DNA of 64,000 nucleotides from Pseudopedobacter sp965218985 (GCA_965218985.1 CBDCMP010000007.1:1922001-1986000); one strand, 5' to 3'. Shown: positions 9,743 to 18,748, counted from the stretch's first letter. Notes: generated by a model not told the origin, from the sequence alone. A program made the numbers and translations.

Positions 9743-10132
9743 TTAGAATAAGTCCTTTTTAATTTTATAACTGAAATAAACCCTCAACATTTCTGCGAAA
9801 ATAATAATGGCCATAAAGGAGCTTTGTAAATTTGACCATTTGACGAGATAACTTAAATAGGTGATAAACCCGAAAGAGAATACAAAGAATACCAACCTGA
9901 AGGCTAATTGGAAATAATAAATGATGATCCCTGTTTTTTTGGGGATGCTTAGAAAAAAAGCACTGGCCATTAAACTCAGCCATAGCGCCAAAAATAAAAT
10001 TCTTGAGAAAAACTGTAAACTGGTTAAAGGTTCTGAAAGCAAAAATGTTTGAAATTGGATTTTCGCCTGGTCGAAAATTAATATAAAGCCTGCTAAGTCT
10101 AATAAGGCAAAAAATCTTAAAACCCATTTCAT
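9743..10132 (-). CDS. hypothetical four-helix membrane protein
   Basis: This 129-residue protein has four hydrophobic segments (about 3-21, 41-64, 70-96 and 104-118) and a basic tail (YFSYKIKKDLF). I do not recognise the family. The start is 15 bases after the stop of the TonB_C gene, in the same direction, so it is probably the last gene of the rbfA / M23 / TonB_C series. A second open frame overlaps it but lacks regular hydrophobic segments. Confidence 0.6.
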   Translation of the reverse strand: MKWVLRFFALLDLAGFILIFDQAKIQFQTFLLSEPLTSLQFFSRILFLALWLSLMASAFFLSIPKKTGIIIYYFQLAFRLVFFVFSFGFITYLSYLVKWSNLQSSFMAIIIFAEMLRVYFSYKIKKDLF

Positions 10133-10147
10133 AAAGGCGAAGATAAG

Positions 10148-10813
10148 CTATTTGCAATTTTCTGCAATCATCTCATCGGCGGCATCAGAGCCTATGTATT
10201 TCACAAAATACAAGCTTTCACAAGCACCTTCCTTATCGCCTTGTCTTAATTTTTGTTTGGCCTCTTTTAATTTCTGACTGATGAATTTATCATCGAAACC
10301 CAACTCGGCCTTTAACTGTAAAATCTCTGCTTCATTTTGTTGATTCACCACACCATGATCTTTGTTTTTGTAATAATTCAACACTGCGTTTTGTAAGGCT
10401 AATCTTGCTTTATAGACTTCAATCGCCCGGTTAATCTGGTCAGGCGAGCGGTCATTACAATTGTAATTCTTTAAGGAGAAATTTACCGGAATCACAATTT
10501 TGGTGCTTTCGTCATAATGGTCTGGAATATCCCATTTTCCACTTGTTAATCTCACTAACCTAAGCGCTTCATCATCCAAATCAACTCCAAGGCCTTTTTG
10601 AATATGCGTATTGAAAACTTCGCCACTTTTATTCAATTGAAAAGAGACTTGTATGGTTCCCTGAACACAATTTGTTTTTGAAAAATTTGGATAAATTATT
10701 TTAGAGGAGATAAAGCTGTTCAAAGCTTCGTTGCCACCTTTGAAAGTAGGTTGGTCTGCCTGAAACAAGCCTGTAAAAGCAAATAACCAAAGTTTTATGA
10801 AGAGTATAACCAT
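10148..10813 (-). CDS. TonB C-terminal domain protein
   Basis: A short N-terminal hydrophobic signal is followed by a TonB_C-type domain (about 22-112), recognised from PTFKGGNEALNSFISSKIIYP, VQGTIQVSFQLNKSGEV and DDEALRLVRLTSGKWDIP. In TonB this domain contacts outer-membrane receptors; many Bacteroidota have stand-alone versions of unknown partner. The last 100 residues are charged and helical and end in two cysteines. It lies 32 bases after the M23 peptidase gene and is probably co-transcribed with it. Confidence 0.75.
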   Translation of the reverse strand: MVILFIKLWLFAFTGLFQADQPTFKGGNEALNSFISSKIIYPNFSKTNCVQGTIQVSFQLNKSGEVFNTHIQKGLGVDLDDEALRLVRLTSGKWDIPDHYDESTKIVIPVNFSLKNYNCNDRSPDQINRAIEVYKARLALQNAVLNYYKNKDHGVVNQQNEAEILQLKAELGFDDKFISQKLKEAKQKLRQGDKEGACESLYFVKYIGSDAADEMIAENCK

Positions 10814-10845
10814 ATCGTCTTAACGTTTAAGTAGCTAAAAAGGTG

Positions 10846-11541
10846 TTAATCAGTCCAATTTAATAGCAAATTGGCATCGGGGATTTTCTTAAGCCAGATT
10901 TTTTTTTCAGAGAGTTTACCCACCCCCGGATAATCTCCTTCCAAGCCTTCCATCGTGCACATCAATTGAAAATGCAGGTGCGGTGGCCAGTGCCCATTCT
11001 CTTCTGGAATTCCGAAATCACAGAAATGGCTTCCTTTATTGAGGTATTGGCCTTTCTTTAAATCAACCACACTTTCTAAACTGAGGTGACCGTAAAGGCT
11101 ATAGAACCGGGAATTTTCCAAGTCGTGTTCTAAAATGATGGTGGCTCCATAATCTCCAAAATGATCATTAAAAGCAAAGCTGTGAACTTTAGCATCAAAG
11201 AAAGCGTAAACGGGTGTTAAAGCCGATCCCCATATATCCACTCCTAAATGCAATCGCCGGGGTTCTCCTTCTGTGTCAAAATGTCGACTTCTGGCATAAA
11301 CGGAGCGATATTCCATATAACCTCCCACGCCAAATTTTGCATCGGCAGCGGCCAGTTTCTCGTCAATATAATCACAGAAAAGCTGGATGTCATTAATGAT
11401 AGTTGCCGTTAAATCAGGGTTATCCGCTGTAAAATCCAATGAAACGATTTTATCCTGTCGAGGATTAAAATCCACCACTTTTCCAAAATCCTGTCGGTGT
11501 TTTTTAATTAAACTGTTGATATGTTCTGCTGGATTCATCAA
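10846..11541 (-). CDS. M23 family metallopeptidase (LytM-like)
   Basis: M23 enzymes are zinc endopeptidases that usually cut peptidoglycan cross-bridges. The zinc-site motif HLGVD is at about 98-102, GHLS at 151-154 and PPHLHF at 186-191, so the active site looks complete. No signal peptide or membrane anchor is visible, which is unusual for a cell-wall hydrolase and fits the cytoplasmic-looking M23 subgroup in this phylum. It follows rbfA after a terminator-like hairpin. Confidence 0.8.
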   Translation of the reverse strand: MMNPAEHINSLIKKHRQDFGKVVDFNPRQDKIVSLDFTADNPDLTATIINDIQLFCDYIDEKLAAADAKFGVGGYMEYRSVYARSRHFDTEGEPRRLHLGVDIWGSALTPVYAFFDAKVHSFAFNDHFGDYGATIILEHDLENSRFYSLYGHLSLESVVDLKKGQYLNKGSHFCDFGIPEENGHWPPHLHFQLMCTMEGLEGDYPGVGKLSEKKIWLKKIPDANLLLNWTD

Positions 11542-11589
11542 GTCGCCATCAGGTAATTGGGGTTATAAACATCACGTGATGTTGCGCCT

Positions 11590-11628
11590 AAAACGAAGAA
11601 AACATGCCACACTGTTTGCGGGCGGCAT
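11590..11628 (-). terminator. Terminator-like hairpin after rbfA
   Basis: On the minus strand ATGCCGC pairs with GTGGCAT (plus-strand positions 11604-11628), with an 11-base loop, and is followed by a T-rich run (complement of 11590-11603). It lies between rbfA and the M23 gene and should reduce read-through. Confidence 0.55.
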
Positions 11629-11644
11629 GCTCATAATGGTTTTA

Positions 11645-12010
11645 TCAGCTCTCCGGTTCGTCATCTTTATGGATCTTTGTGAAAATTTTATCCATTCTAT
11701 CCACGTACTCATGGGTGTCATCAACAAAAAATTCCAATTGCGGAACGCCTCTCACCTGGTCTTTAATACGCTTTCCGAGATGATATCTAATCTCGGAAGA
11801 ATGAGCCTTAATGGTGTTTAAAGCCAGCTGATTATTTGGAGAATTGAAAAAACTCAAGAAAACACGGACAATCCCTAAATCAGGAGTGGTGCGCACTTTA
11901 GTGACAGTGATCATGGTGTTGGGCAACAAATTGTTTCCTTCTCTCTGAAATAGTTCTCCTAAATCTTTCTGTATCACTCTCGCGAATTTTTGTTGTCTTT
12001 TAGATTCCAT
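11645..12010 (-). CDS. rbfA: 30S ribosome-binding factor A
   Basis: RbfA is a small KH-like protein that binds immature 30S subunits and helps mature the 16S rRNA 5' end. At 121 residues it has the expected length. Family features are the start KRQQKFARVIQKDLGELFQR, the strand VTKVRTTPDLGIVRVFLSFF and the conserved end segment VPQLEFFVDDTHEY. It lies 100 bases downstream of hflX on the same strand. Confidence 0.93.
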   Translation of the reverse strand: MESKRQQKFARVIQKDLGELFQREGNNLLPNTMITVTKVRTTPDLGIVRVFLSFFNSPNNQLALNTIKAHSSEIRYHLGKRIKDQVRGVPQLEFFVDDTHEYVDRMDKIFTKIHKDDEPES

Positions 12011-12112
12011 GTTTGTAGTTTAAGTGTTAGGTTTTAAGTCGCGGGTTTTAAGTTGCAGCATCGATGAATATTTCCCCCAACTTAAAACTTTGTACCTACA
12101 ACTTATCACCTG

Positions 12113-13315
12113 CTAATATAAAAAATTATTGAAAGGATAGATCTCCTGGTTTACTGCTTTTACGCTCTCGTAAATGCGCTCCCTGAACTCGTCAATATTC
12201 TCTTTCTCTGTTGCCGAGATGAAAACTGCCGGATTGTTGTGTTTGGCCATCCAGCTGTTCTTAAAATCGGCTAAAGTCATCTTAGGTTTTTCCTCTTCAT
12301 CAAAACCCCAGTCTTTATCAAAATCAATGGGTTTGTAATCATCAATTTTATTGAAAACGGTGATCATCTCCTTATCAATGGCTCCCAACTCTTTTAAAGT
12401 CTCATTAACGGTGCGGATGTGATCTTCAAAATTAGGGTGAGAGATGTCCACCACATGAATCAAAATATCTGCCTCGCGAACCTCATCTAAAGTGGATTTA
12501 AAACATTCCACCAGATGATGAGGTAATTTGCGAATGAAACCTACAGTGTCCGAAAGTAAAAAAGGAACATTTTCGAGTACCATCTTTCTAACGGTGGTAT
12601 CTAAAGTGGCGAACAATTTATTCTCTGCAAAAACCTCGGATTTGGAGAGGAGGTTCATGATGGTTGATTTACCCACGTTGGTATAACCCACCAAAGCCAC
12701 ACGTACCATCTCTTTACGGTTTTTGCGCTGTGTTTCGTTTTGCTTGTCGATAAGTTTTAATTTATCTTTAAGGATAGAGATTTTCTCCTTAATCATCCTG
12801 CGGTCACTCTCAATTTGTGTTTCACCAGGCCCACGCATCCCAATCCCCCCTTTTTGACGCTCTAAGTGAGTCCACATCCGCGTTAAGCGTGGTAATAAAT
12901 ATTGCAATTGTGCGAGCTCCACTTGGGTTTTGGCTTGCGCTGTTTGGGCCCTACGAGCAAAGATGTCTAAAATCAAATTACTTCTATCCAACACCTTCAC
13001 TTGTAATTCTTTCTCGATGTTACGCAATTGCATAGGTGAAAGCTCATCGTCAAAAACCACCAAATCCATCTCCTCGGTCTTCACATAAGCCTGAATCTCT
13101 TCCAGTTTACCAGTTCCCACGAAAGTGGCTCGCTCTGGTTTTTGCATCTTTTGGGTAAAAACTTTATCAGTGATTCCGCCAGCGGTCTCCACTAAAAAAG
13201 CGAGTTCATCCAAATATTCTTTTTCCTGTTCCTCTGTTTGGTGTGCAGTGATCAATCCCACCAAAACGGCTCTTTCAGGCTTTTCTTCGGTATCAAAAAA
13301 TTTATTTCTCGGCAT
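12113..13315 (-). CDS. hflX: GTPase HflX
   Basis: HflX is a ribosome-associated GTPase that splits or rescues stalled 70S ribosomes. The protein has 400 residues. The N-terminal HflX domain ends in the glycine-rich linker GGIGMRGPGETQIE, followed by a coiled coil and the G domain: G1 GYTNVGKST near residue 210, G3 SDTVGF near 255 and G4 FNKID. All nucleotide-binding motifs are intact. It is probably transcribed with rbfA. Confidence 0.95.
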   Translation of the reverse strand: MPRNKFFDTEEKPERAVLVGLITAHQTEEQEKEYLDELAFLVETAGGITDKVFTQKMQKPERATFVGTGKLEEIQAYVKTEEMDLVVFDDELSPMQLRNIEKELQVKVLDRSNLILDIFARRAQTAQAKTQVELAQLQYLLPRLTRMWTHLERQKGGIGMRGPGETQIESDRRMIKEKISILKDKLKLIDKQNETQRKNRKEMVRVALVGYTNVGKSTIMNLLSKSEVFAENKLFATLDTTVRKMVLENVPFLLSDTVGFIRKLPHHLVECFKSTLDEVREADILIHVVDISHPNFEDHIRTVNETLKELGAIDKEMITVFNKIDDYKPIDFDKDWGFDEEEKPKMTLADFKNSWMAKHNNPAVFISATEKENIDEFRERIYESVKAVNQEIYPFNNFLY

Positions 13316-13447
13316 CTATAATTCCTTCTATATGCAAAGATACAATATGTGGGTGATTTAGTTTGAAAGGTGGGAAAGGATGGCGGAATTTCTAATGTGA
13401 GAGTATGTAATTCTTTTTACGTTTTCAAAATGAAACTTTCAATTTAA

Positions 13448-13710
13448 ATGTACATCAAAACTTACGACATATTGAGCACGACCCTATCAGATTTTAGAAA
13501 GACATTAAATTTATTTTGACAAAGTTTCTAAAAACTTTGAAACGTTTATCATCAAAACGCGGTAAGGATAATGGAGTGGTGATCATGTCCTTAAAAGAGT
13601 ATAATCCTCTGCTGGCCACTAATCATGAGTGGAGTCCAACCATCCATGGAAAAAGACTGGATTCTGCAATTGATAAGCTGAAAACGGAACCTCGTTTCAA
13701 AAAGAATTGA
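13448..13710 (+). pseudogene. YefM/Phd-type antitoxin, frameshifted
   Basis: The ATG at 13448 opens the frame MYIKTYDILSTTLSDFRKTL, which stops after about 24 codons. The next frame continues YFDKVSKNFETFIIK, and a third frame continues KRGKDNGVVIMSLKEYN to the stop at 13710. Laid end to end, these give a normal-length YefM antitoxin (DNA-binding N-terminus plus toxin-binding tail KRLDSAIDKLKTEPRF). Two single-base indels, near 13520 and 13560, therefore break it. Only the 64-residue C-terminal part is open as a frame. It directly precedes a YoeB remnant. Confidence 0.75.
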
Positions 13711-13711
13711 T

Positions 13712-13968
13712 AGAACAACGAAATTTGTTTTGGTGGAAGGATCTTTGGAGGATGATCTCTATTGGCAGAAAACAGATAAGAAATTATGGGCAAGAATAAA
13801 TGATTTATTAAAGGACACTTCTCTAACTCCTTTTACAGGAATTGGAGAGCCTCTAAAATTTAGAAATAAAGGGTTTTGGTCTAGAAGATAAATGATGAAC
13901 ATCGTTTAATTTACAAATTGAAAGAGAAGAAGGTTCCCGTCGCAAAATGCAGATTTCATTACGATTGA
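13712..13968 (+). pseudogene. YoeB/Txe-type toxin (mRNA interferase), frameshifted
   Basis: The translation FVLVEGSLEDDLYWQKTDKK is followed by ARINDLLKDTSLTPFTGIGE and GFWSRR, then a stop. Shifting one base near 13886 restores INDEHRLIYKLKEKK and the terminal CRFHYD. These are the family marks of YoeB, including the EHRLIY and C-R-F/Y-H-Y catalytic segment. The frameshift separates the catalytic residues from the rest, and the start codon is unclear, so the toxin should be inactive. The order antitoxin then toxin is that of yefM-yoeB. Confidence 0.75.
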
Positions 13969-13970
13969 AA

Positions 13971-14753
13971 CTATTCTAGGCTTTGAATCTCTGTCTTTGC
14001 CACACCCAAAATCTTACCCTGGTTTTTCTCCTGCATGAAAGAAATTACCCCGTAATCCTCTTTTTTGAATCCTTTTGGTAAATCAATCCTGACCTGCTGA
14101 GTGGTGCTTTTAATCTCAACCACCTGATAAAATCTCACTACATTAGCATGAGGCAAAACTTTTCCACCATTCTCGCCTGCTTTCACATTGGTGCTCACAT
14201 CCTTTTCGATCAAATTTACCACCAAATCTTTATTCTTTGCATTCACTGGTAAGTTATAAATCAAATTCACATGAGTTTCTGAAGTACTGCCAATTTGACC
14301 CGAAAACTTAATATCTTCATTTTTCCCTAAATATTTAGTGATGGCATTTTTCAACTTCCCGGCTGCTGAACCCACCATTTCGTCTCTCCCATTTACCACA
14401 GCCTGTGGTGTGTATACCTGGTTGCTTCTAAAATTATTGGCATAAGTGGATTGCCTTTCTGAAAAACGATGATCGCTGAAACGGTCTTTCCAACCTAAAC
14501 GGTTCCAGTAATCCACGTGGTAAGCCAAAACATAAACCTGCTGCCCTTTATAATCATCTCTTATTTGCTTTAAAAACCGGTCGGCGGGCGGACAACTGGA
14601 ACATCCTTCCGAGGTATATAGTTCTATCACTGCAAAACCTTTTCCGCCGTCTGCAGCGGTACCAATCGCTTGGTTATTATTATCTTTTGAAAAACTCATG
14701 CAGCCTACCGCTGCTGCAAAAGCTACAATGGAAGTCAATAAAATCCTTTTCAT
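13971..14753 (-). CDS. DUF1223 domain-containing thioredoxin-fold lipoprotein
   Basis: DUF1223 proteins have a thioredoxin-like fold and are exported; their role is not settled. This 260-residue protein has a lipobox-type signal (AAAVGC, Cys18), the family motif ELYTSEGCSSCPPAD with a CxxC pair at Cys51/Cys54, and the block LAYHVDYWNRLGWKDRFS. The CxxC pair suggests a redox function. It converges on the YefM-YoeB remnant, ending two bases from it. Confidence 0.85.
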   Translation of the reverse strand: MKRILLTSIVAFAAAVGCMSFSKDNNNQAIGTAADGGKGFAVIELYTSEGCSSCPPADRFLKQIRDDYKGQQVYVLAYHVDYWNRLGWKDRFSDHRFSERQSTYANNFRSNQVYTPQAVVNGRDEMVGSAAGKLKNAITKYLGKNEDIKFSGQIGSTSETHVNLIYNLPVNAKNKDLVVNLIEKDVSTNVKAGENGGKVLPHANVVRFYQVVEIKSTTQQVRIDLPKGFKKEDYGVISFMQEKNQGKILGVAKTEIQSLE

Positions 14754-14859
14754 TTATTTTGTTTTTTAATTCATTAACGTAGTCGGATTAAATAAAGATC
14801 ACTTACAAAATAACTGCCTTGTAAAATAATTTGATAATTTTATCTTTTAATTTAGAACT

Positions 14860-15630
14860 TTGAATAAAACAAAATATTACTTCGCCTCGGATTTTCATTT
14901 AGGGGCTCCTTCCTACGAAATGAGCAAAGATCGGGAGCGCAAATTAGTAAGTTGGCTTGACTTTATTAAAGAAGATGCCGCAGCAGTTTTTTTAATGGGG
15001 GATGTTTTTGATTTCTGGTTTGAATATAAAACAGTCGTTCCAAAAGGTTTCATTCGTTTGCAGGGAAAGCTGGCAGAACTAAGCGACGCAGGCACAAAAA
15101 TCCATTTCTTTAAAGGGAACCATGATATGTGGGCTTTCGATTATTTTGAAAAGGAATTAGGCGCCAGGATCATCAGTGATGAATTGATTTTGGAACTGAA
15201 TGGAAAAAGATTTTTTCTCCATCATGGTGACGGATTGGGAAACGGAGATGTGGGTTATAAATTGTTGAAGAATTTCTTCAGAAGCCGGTTTTGTCAATGG
15301 TTATTCGCTCGCTTGCATCCCAATTTTGGGATGGGAATCGCTAATTACTGGAGCAGCAAAAGCCGTATAGTTGGTCTAAAAAAAGACAGATCCAGTCAAA
15401 TCGAACGTTCAGAATATTGGATACGAAGTCTCTATCCCGAACTGAAACGAAAATATGGAGATTTGGATTTCATCATCATGGGACACCGACATTTCCCTGT
15501 CGTTATTGATTTGGATGCAAAAACAACTTATTACAATCTCGGGGAATGGGTTAATTATGCCGTTTATGCCGTTTTCGATGGCTCCGAGACGAAGTTGATA
15601 GATTTTAATTCCAACAATGAAATCATTTAA
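14860..15630 (+). CDS. lpxH: UDP-2,3-diacylglucosamine diphosphatase
   Basis: LpxH hydrolyses UDP-2,3-diacylglucosamine to lipid X in lipid A synthesis at the inner membrane. The 256-residue protein has the calcineurin-like metal sites DFHLG (11-15), MGDVFDFW (46-53), GNHD (86-89), HHGDG (about 138-142) and GHRHFP. The start is a TTG at 14860; no in-frame ATG precedes the metal motif, so TTG is accepted. It is divergent from the DUF1223 gene. The 296 bases after it, up to prfA, hold no recognised gene. Confidence 0.88.
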   Translation: MNKTKYYFASDFHLGAPSYEMSKDRERKLVSWLDFIKEDAAAVFLMGDVFDFWFEYKTVVPKGFIRLQGKLAELSDAGTKIHFFKGNHDMWAFDYFEKELGARIISDELILELNGKRFFLHHGDGLGNGDVGYKLLKNFFRSRFCQWLFARLHPNFGMGIANYWSSKSRIVGLKKDRSSQIERSEYWIRSLYPELKRKYGDLDFIIMGHRHFPVVIDLDAKTTYYNLGEWVNYAVYAVFDGSETKLIDFNSNNEII

Positions 15631-15926
15631 TTTAACCCATCTCCTGCTATAGATGATTTCGATGTTGGCATTTTTAGTAAACGGCTCTCTTCGAGTGAAG
15701 AGAAAGAAAGTACCATCTATTACAGATTGTTCAGCAGGGTGATCTGAGTAAAACAACTATCATTACCCTGAAAATGCTATTTTGTGGCTTAATCGGCTGG
15801 TGGTTTTAAATGAAAAAGATTTAACTTTGAAGCTGTGAAAGAAAAAGATTGCAGCAGTGCGACTTCAACTAAAAGCCACTGAACGCAGAACTTGCCGGTC
15901 TGTTGTCGGCACATTTTCAAATAAGT

Positions 15927-17000
15927 ATGTTAGAGAAATTAGAAGCGATTAAGCAACGTCATGATGATGTGGAGATTGAACTGAGCAGTCCGGATGTGAC
16001 GCAGGATAGGAAGCGTTTTGCTCAATTGAGCAAAGAATATAAGGATCTGGGATTGGTTGTGGAGGAGTATTACAAGTATAAGAACATCGTCAGCAACATT
16101 GAAGCTAGCAAAGAAATATTAGCCAGCGAAAAGGATGCAGAATTGCGTGAAATGGCAAAAGAGGAGGTGGATCAATTGATTCCCGAGAAAGAGGAGATGG
16201 AGGCGAAGATTCGTTTAATGCTGATCCCGAAAGAAGAAGGTGATGAAAAAGATGCGATAGTAGAGATCAGAGGAGGTACAGGCGGAGATGAAGCGGCTAT
16301 TTTCGCTGGTGACCTGTACAGGATGTATGTTCGTTATTGTGAAGGCAGGGGCTGGAGAACTGAGACTTTGGAAGTGACTGAAGGAACGAATGGAGGATAT
16401 AAGGAAGTGATATTTAAAGTGCTGGGAGAAGACGTTTATGGGGTATTAAAATATGAATCAGGGGTACATCGTGTACAGCGTGTCCCCGAAACGGAGACAC
16501 AAGGGAGGGTACATACCTCTGCGGCTTCAGTGGCGGTTTTGCCGGAGGCTGAAGATGTGGATGTTTACATCAATCCAGCTGATGTTGATTTGCAAACTTC
16601 GAGATCGGGGGGTGCCGGTGGACAAAATGTGAATAAGGTGGAAACTAAGGTTCAATTGACGCACAGGCCGTCTGGAATTGTGGTGGTCTGCCAGATTGAG
16701 CGTTCACAGTTGGGAAACAGAGAGCGGGCAATGGAAATGTTGCGCAGTAAATTGTATGAAAGAGAGCTAGCCAAACATAATGAAGCCATTGCAAGTAAGC
16801 GTAAAACCATGGTTTCTACAGGTGACCGTTCAGCTAAAATCAGAACTTATAATTATCCGCAAGGGCGTGTAACCGAGCATCGTATAGGTTTAACACTTTA
16901 TAATTTGCCTGCAGTAATGAACGGTGATATTCAGGAGATTTTAGAAGCACTTCAATTTGCAGAGAACGCAGAAAAACTAAAAGAAGGATCAATTGCATAA
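15927..17000 (+). CDS. prfA: peptide chain release factor 1
   Basis: RF1 reads UAA/UAG stop codons and triggers peptide release. From the ATG at 15927 the protein has 357 residues, the family length. The stop-codon recognition tripeptide is in RVPETETQGR (about residue 185) and the catalytic GGQ in SGGAGGQNVNK (about 231-233). An upstream in-frame TTG at 15903 would add eight residues without homology to the family. The gene is followed directly by the promoter of tRNA-Asp. Confidence 0.95.
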   Translation: MLEKLEAIKQRHDDVEIELSSPDVTQDRKRFAQLSKEYKDLGLVVEEYYKYKNIVSNIEASKEILASEKDAELREMAKEEVDQLIPEKEEMEAKIRLMLIPKEEGDEKDAIVEIRGGTGGDEAAIFAGDLYRMYVRYCEGRGWRTETLEVTEGTNGGYKEVIFKVLGEDVYGVLKYESGVHRVQRVPETETQGRVHTSAASVAVLPEAEDVDVYINPADVDLQTSRSGGAGGQNVNKVETKVQLTHRPSGIVVVCQIERSQLGNRERAMEMLRSKLYERELAKHNEAIASKRKTMVSTGDRSAKIRTYNYPQGRVTEHRIGLTLYNLPAVMNGDIQEILEALQFAENAEKLKEGSIA

Positions 17001-17016
17001 TATTTAAAAATATATT

Positions 17017-17045
17017 TTGGAGTTAAAGGCTTTTGTCTATATTTG
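17017..17045 (+). promoter_or_regulatory. Promoter of the tRNA-Asp transcript
   Basis: TTG at 17017-17019 and TATATTTG at 17038-17045 are separated by 18 bases, a good match to the Bacteroidota TTG / TAnnTTTG promoter. Transcription would begin about 7 bases later and run into the tRNA remnant and tRNA-Asp. Confidence 0.65.
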
Positions 17046-17074
17046 CACTCCCTAACCGCAAGGAAGGGAGAAAC

Positions 17075-17135
17075 GGAGTGGTAGTTCAGCTGGTTAGAAT
17101 GTCCCGATTGAAACATCGGGAAGGTCGCTTGAGGA
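17075..17135 (+). pseudogene. tRNA-Asp 5'-half remnant
   Basis: The first 27 bases (17075-17101), as well as the C in front of them, are identical to the start of the intact tRNA-Asp 86 bases downstream. After that the sequence turns into an unrelated hairpin (TCCCGAT...ATCGGGA) with no T-arm or acceptor 3' strand. It is therefore a relic of a tandem tRNA-Asp copy, not a working tRNA. The GAA in the hairpin loop looks like a Phe anticodon but sits in an eight-base loop. Confidence 0.65.
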
Positions 17136-17160
17136 ATTATCGTTTCAAAACAAAACCAAC

Positions 17161-17234
17161 GGAGTGGTAGTTCAGCTGGTTAGAATGCCTGCCTGTCACG
17201 CAGGAGGTCGCGGGTTCGAGTCCCGTCCATTCCG
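17161..17234 (+). tRNA. tRNA-Asp(GUC)
   Basis: A complete cloverleaf is visible. The acceptor GGAGTGG pairs with CCATTCC with discriminator G, the D-arm is TTCAGCTGGTTAGAA, the anticodon arm CCTGC-CTGTCAC-GCAGG has anticodon GTC, and the T-arm is CGGG-TTCGAGT-CCCG. The CCA end is not encoded. Its 3' end is the attachment site of the integrative element that follows. Confidence 0.97.
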
Positions 17235-17239
17235 CTTTT
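17220..17239 (+). repeat. attL: 3' end of tRNA-Asp (direct repeat with 30391-30410)
   Basis: GTCCCGTCCATTCCGCTTTT spans the T-arm and acceptor end of tRNA-Asp and recurs perfectly at 30391-30410, with partial similarity extending a further seven bases (GGTTC then two mismatches). Tyrosine recombinases commonly use tRNA 3' ends and rebuild the gene, and an integrase remnant follows within 260 bases. Confidence 0.85.
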
Positions 17240-17260
17240 TCAGTATCAAAAACAGTTAAA

Positions 17261-17294
17261 ACCCCTCAGATGACGCCATCTGAGGGGTTTTTTC
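17261..17294 (+). terminator. Intrinsic terminator after tRNA-Asp
   Basis: ACCCCTCAGATG pairs perfectly with CATCTGAGGGGT (12 bp, 4-base loop) and is followed by a run of six T. It lies inside the integrated element, so the element supplies the tRNA terminator. Confidence 0.85.
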
Positions 17295-17344
17295 TTTTTA
17301 CTGACATACCAAATTATTCAATTTTTTTCATATAAAATGTGAGT

Positions 17345-17388
17345 AATTCGGGAGTCAATATAAGGTTTAGAAAAAGAACTCCCGAATT
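17345..17388. repeat. Inverted AATTCGGGA pair, possible integrase arm sites (element 1)
   Basis: AATTCGGGA at 17345-17353 is repeated inverted at 17380-17388. The same nonamer and spacing occur at the equivalent place in element 2 (32290-32332), and a copy lies near the right end at 30322-30330. Position between att and int fits arm-type integrase sites or an int operator; the function is inference. Confidence 0.4.
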
Positions 17389-17490
17389 ATTACCTGTAAA
17401 TTACTGAATAACAATATGTTCAGGCTATTAAACATCTTGATTCCTAGTGATTAATTAACAAAATTTGTTTACTTTAATTAATCAAAAGTT

Positions 17491-18707
17491 ATGAGAACTA
17501 CCCTCTCTTTGCTTTTCGCCCTGAGAAAGCCAAAAAACTATGTATCAGGTGAAATGCCTATTTATTTACGTGTTACCGTTGATGGCAAACGAACAGAACT
17601 TGCAGTAGGCAGGAAATGTGCTCCTGACAGATGGGACCCGGTAAATGGGAGAGCCACAGGATCAAAACCAATTTCAAAAACTTTAAACGCTTTTTTGGAT
17701 GATGTCCAGTTTAAATTCTTTGAATTGCATCGCAAGATGTCCGAAACCAATGAAAACATTACGGTTGAAACGATTAAAAATCGTTTTATAGGCAAAGCTG
17801 AAAAAGTTAGAACATTACTATCCGTATTTGAAGATCATAACCTTAAAATGAAATGTCTAGTTGGGAAGGAGTTTGAAAAAAGCACTCTCCAACGGTATGA
17901 GACTGCATTAATGCATACGCGTGACTTTATGGACTGGAAATATAACATTCTCCGATCATTCCGGTAAGCAAAATCAATTTTGAGTTTCTGAACGAATTTG
18001 AGTATTATCTTAAGGAGCGTCCGGAATTGTGCAAACAATTCGGCTATCAAAGTATATTAAGAATTTAGGGAAGATTGTCCGTATCTGTTTAGGGAACGGG
18101 TGGCTAACTGTTAGATCCTTACATAAACTACAAATCTAAAACAACCAAAGTTCATCGAATTGTTTTAACTAAAGAAGACTTGGCAAAGATTGCCAAGAAA
18201 CAATTTTCTATTGAAAGATTGGATCAGGTGAGGGATAGCTTTTTATTCAGTTGTTATACTGGTCTTGCTTATGTGGATGTTAAAAAACTGAAACGCTCTG
18301 AAATAGAAAAAGGAATCGATGGAAAATTATGGATTTATACTCACAGGCAGAAGACAGATAGCCTTTCAAGAATCCCATTGCTTCAAACAGCTTTGGGGAT
18401 TATTAAGAAATATGAAGAACATCCACAATGTATCGCAGATGATTTATTACTTCCCGTCATCAGCAATCAAAAAATGAATGCTTATTTAAAAGAAATTGCG
18501 GATGTGTGCGGAATTGATAAGCTGTTGACCTTCCATATTGCCCGACATACTTTCGCCACAACGGTGACTCTTAATAATGGAGTTCCAATAGAAACAGTAG
18601 CGAAGATGATGGGGCATTCTAGTATAAAGACAACGCAGATTTACGCTAAAGTTTTAGATCATAAAATAAGTGATGACATGGAGATTTTAAGGAGTAAGTT
18701 GGGATAA
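17491..18707 (+). pseudogene. tyrosine recombinase (site-specific integrase), frameshifted
   Basis: The N-terminal SAM-like and arm-binding part is open from 17491 to 17967 and the catalytic part from 18180 to 18707. Between them the homologous residues (for example SKINFEFLNEFEYYLKERPE and YIKNLG) occur in other frames, so several indels break the gene. The catalytic part keeps HIARHTFATTV (H-x-x-R), GHSSIKTTQIYAKV and a tyrosine. The first arginine is replaced in CYTGLAYVDVKKL, as is usual in Bacteroidota element integrases. It presumably integrated element 1 at tRNA-Asp. It is a close paralogue of the remnant at 32432-33333. Confidence 0.85.
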
Positions 18708-18748
18708 ATATGGAGTGGAAGACTTAGAATCTTTTAGTCAGCGGTTCA

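Noticed and set aside
9765..10157. Overlapping 130-residue frame on the minus strand
   Set aside because: It overlaps the four-helix membrane protein in another frame, lacks regular hydrophobic segments and resembles nothing known.
17096..17120. GAA triplet in a hairpin loop upstream of tRNA-Asp, resembling tRNA-Phe
   Set aside because: The loop has eight bases and there is no T-arm or 3' acceptor strand; the 5' half is a copy of tRNA-Asp, so it is a remnant.
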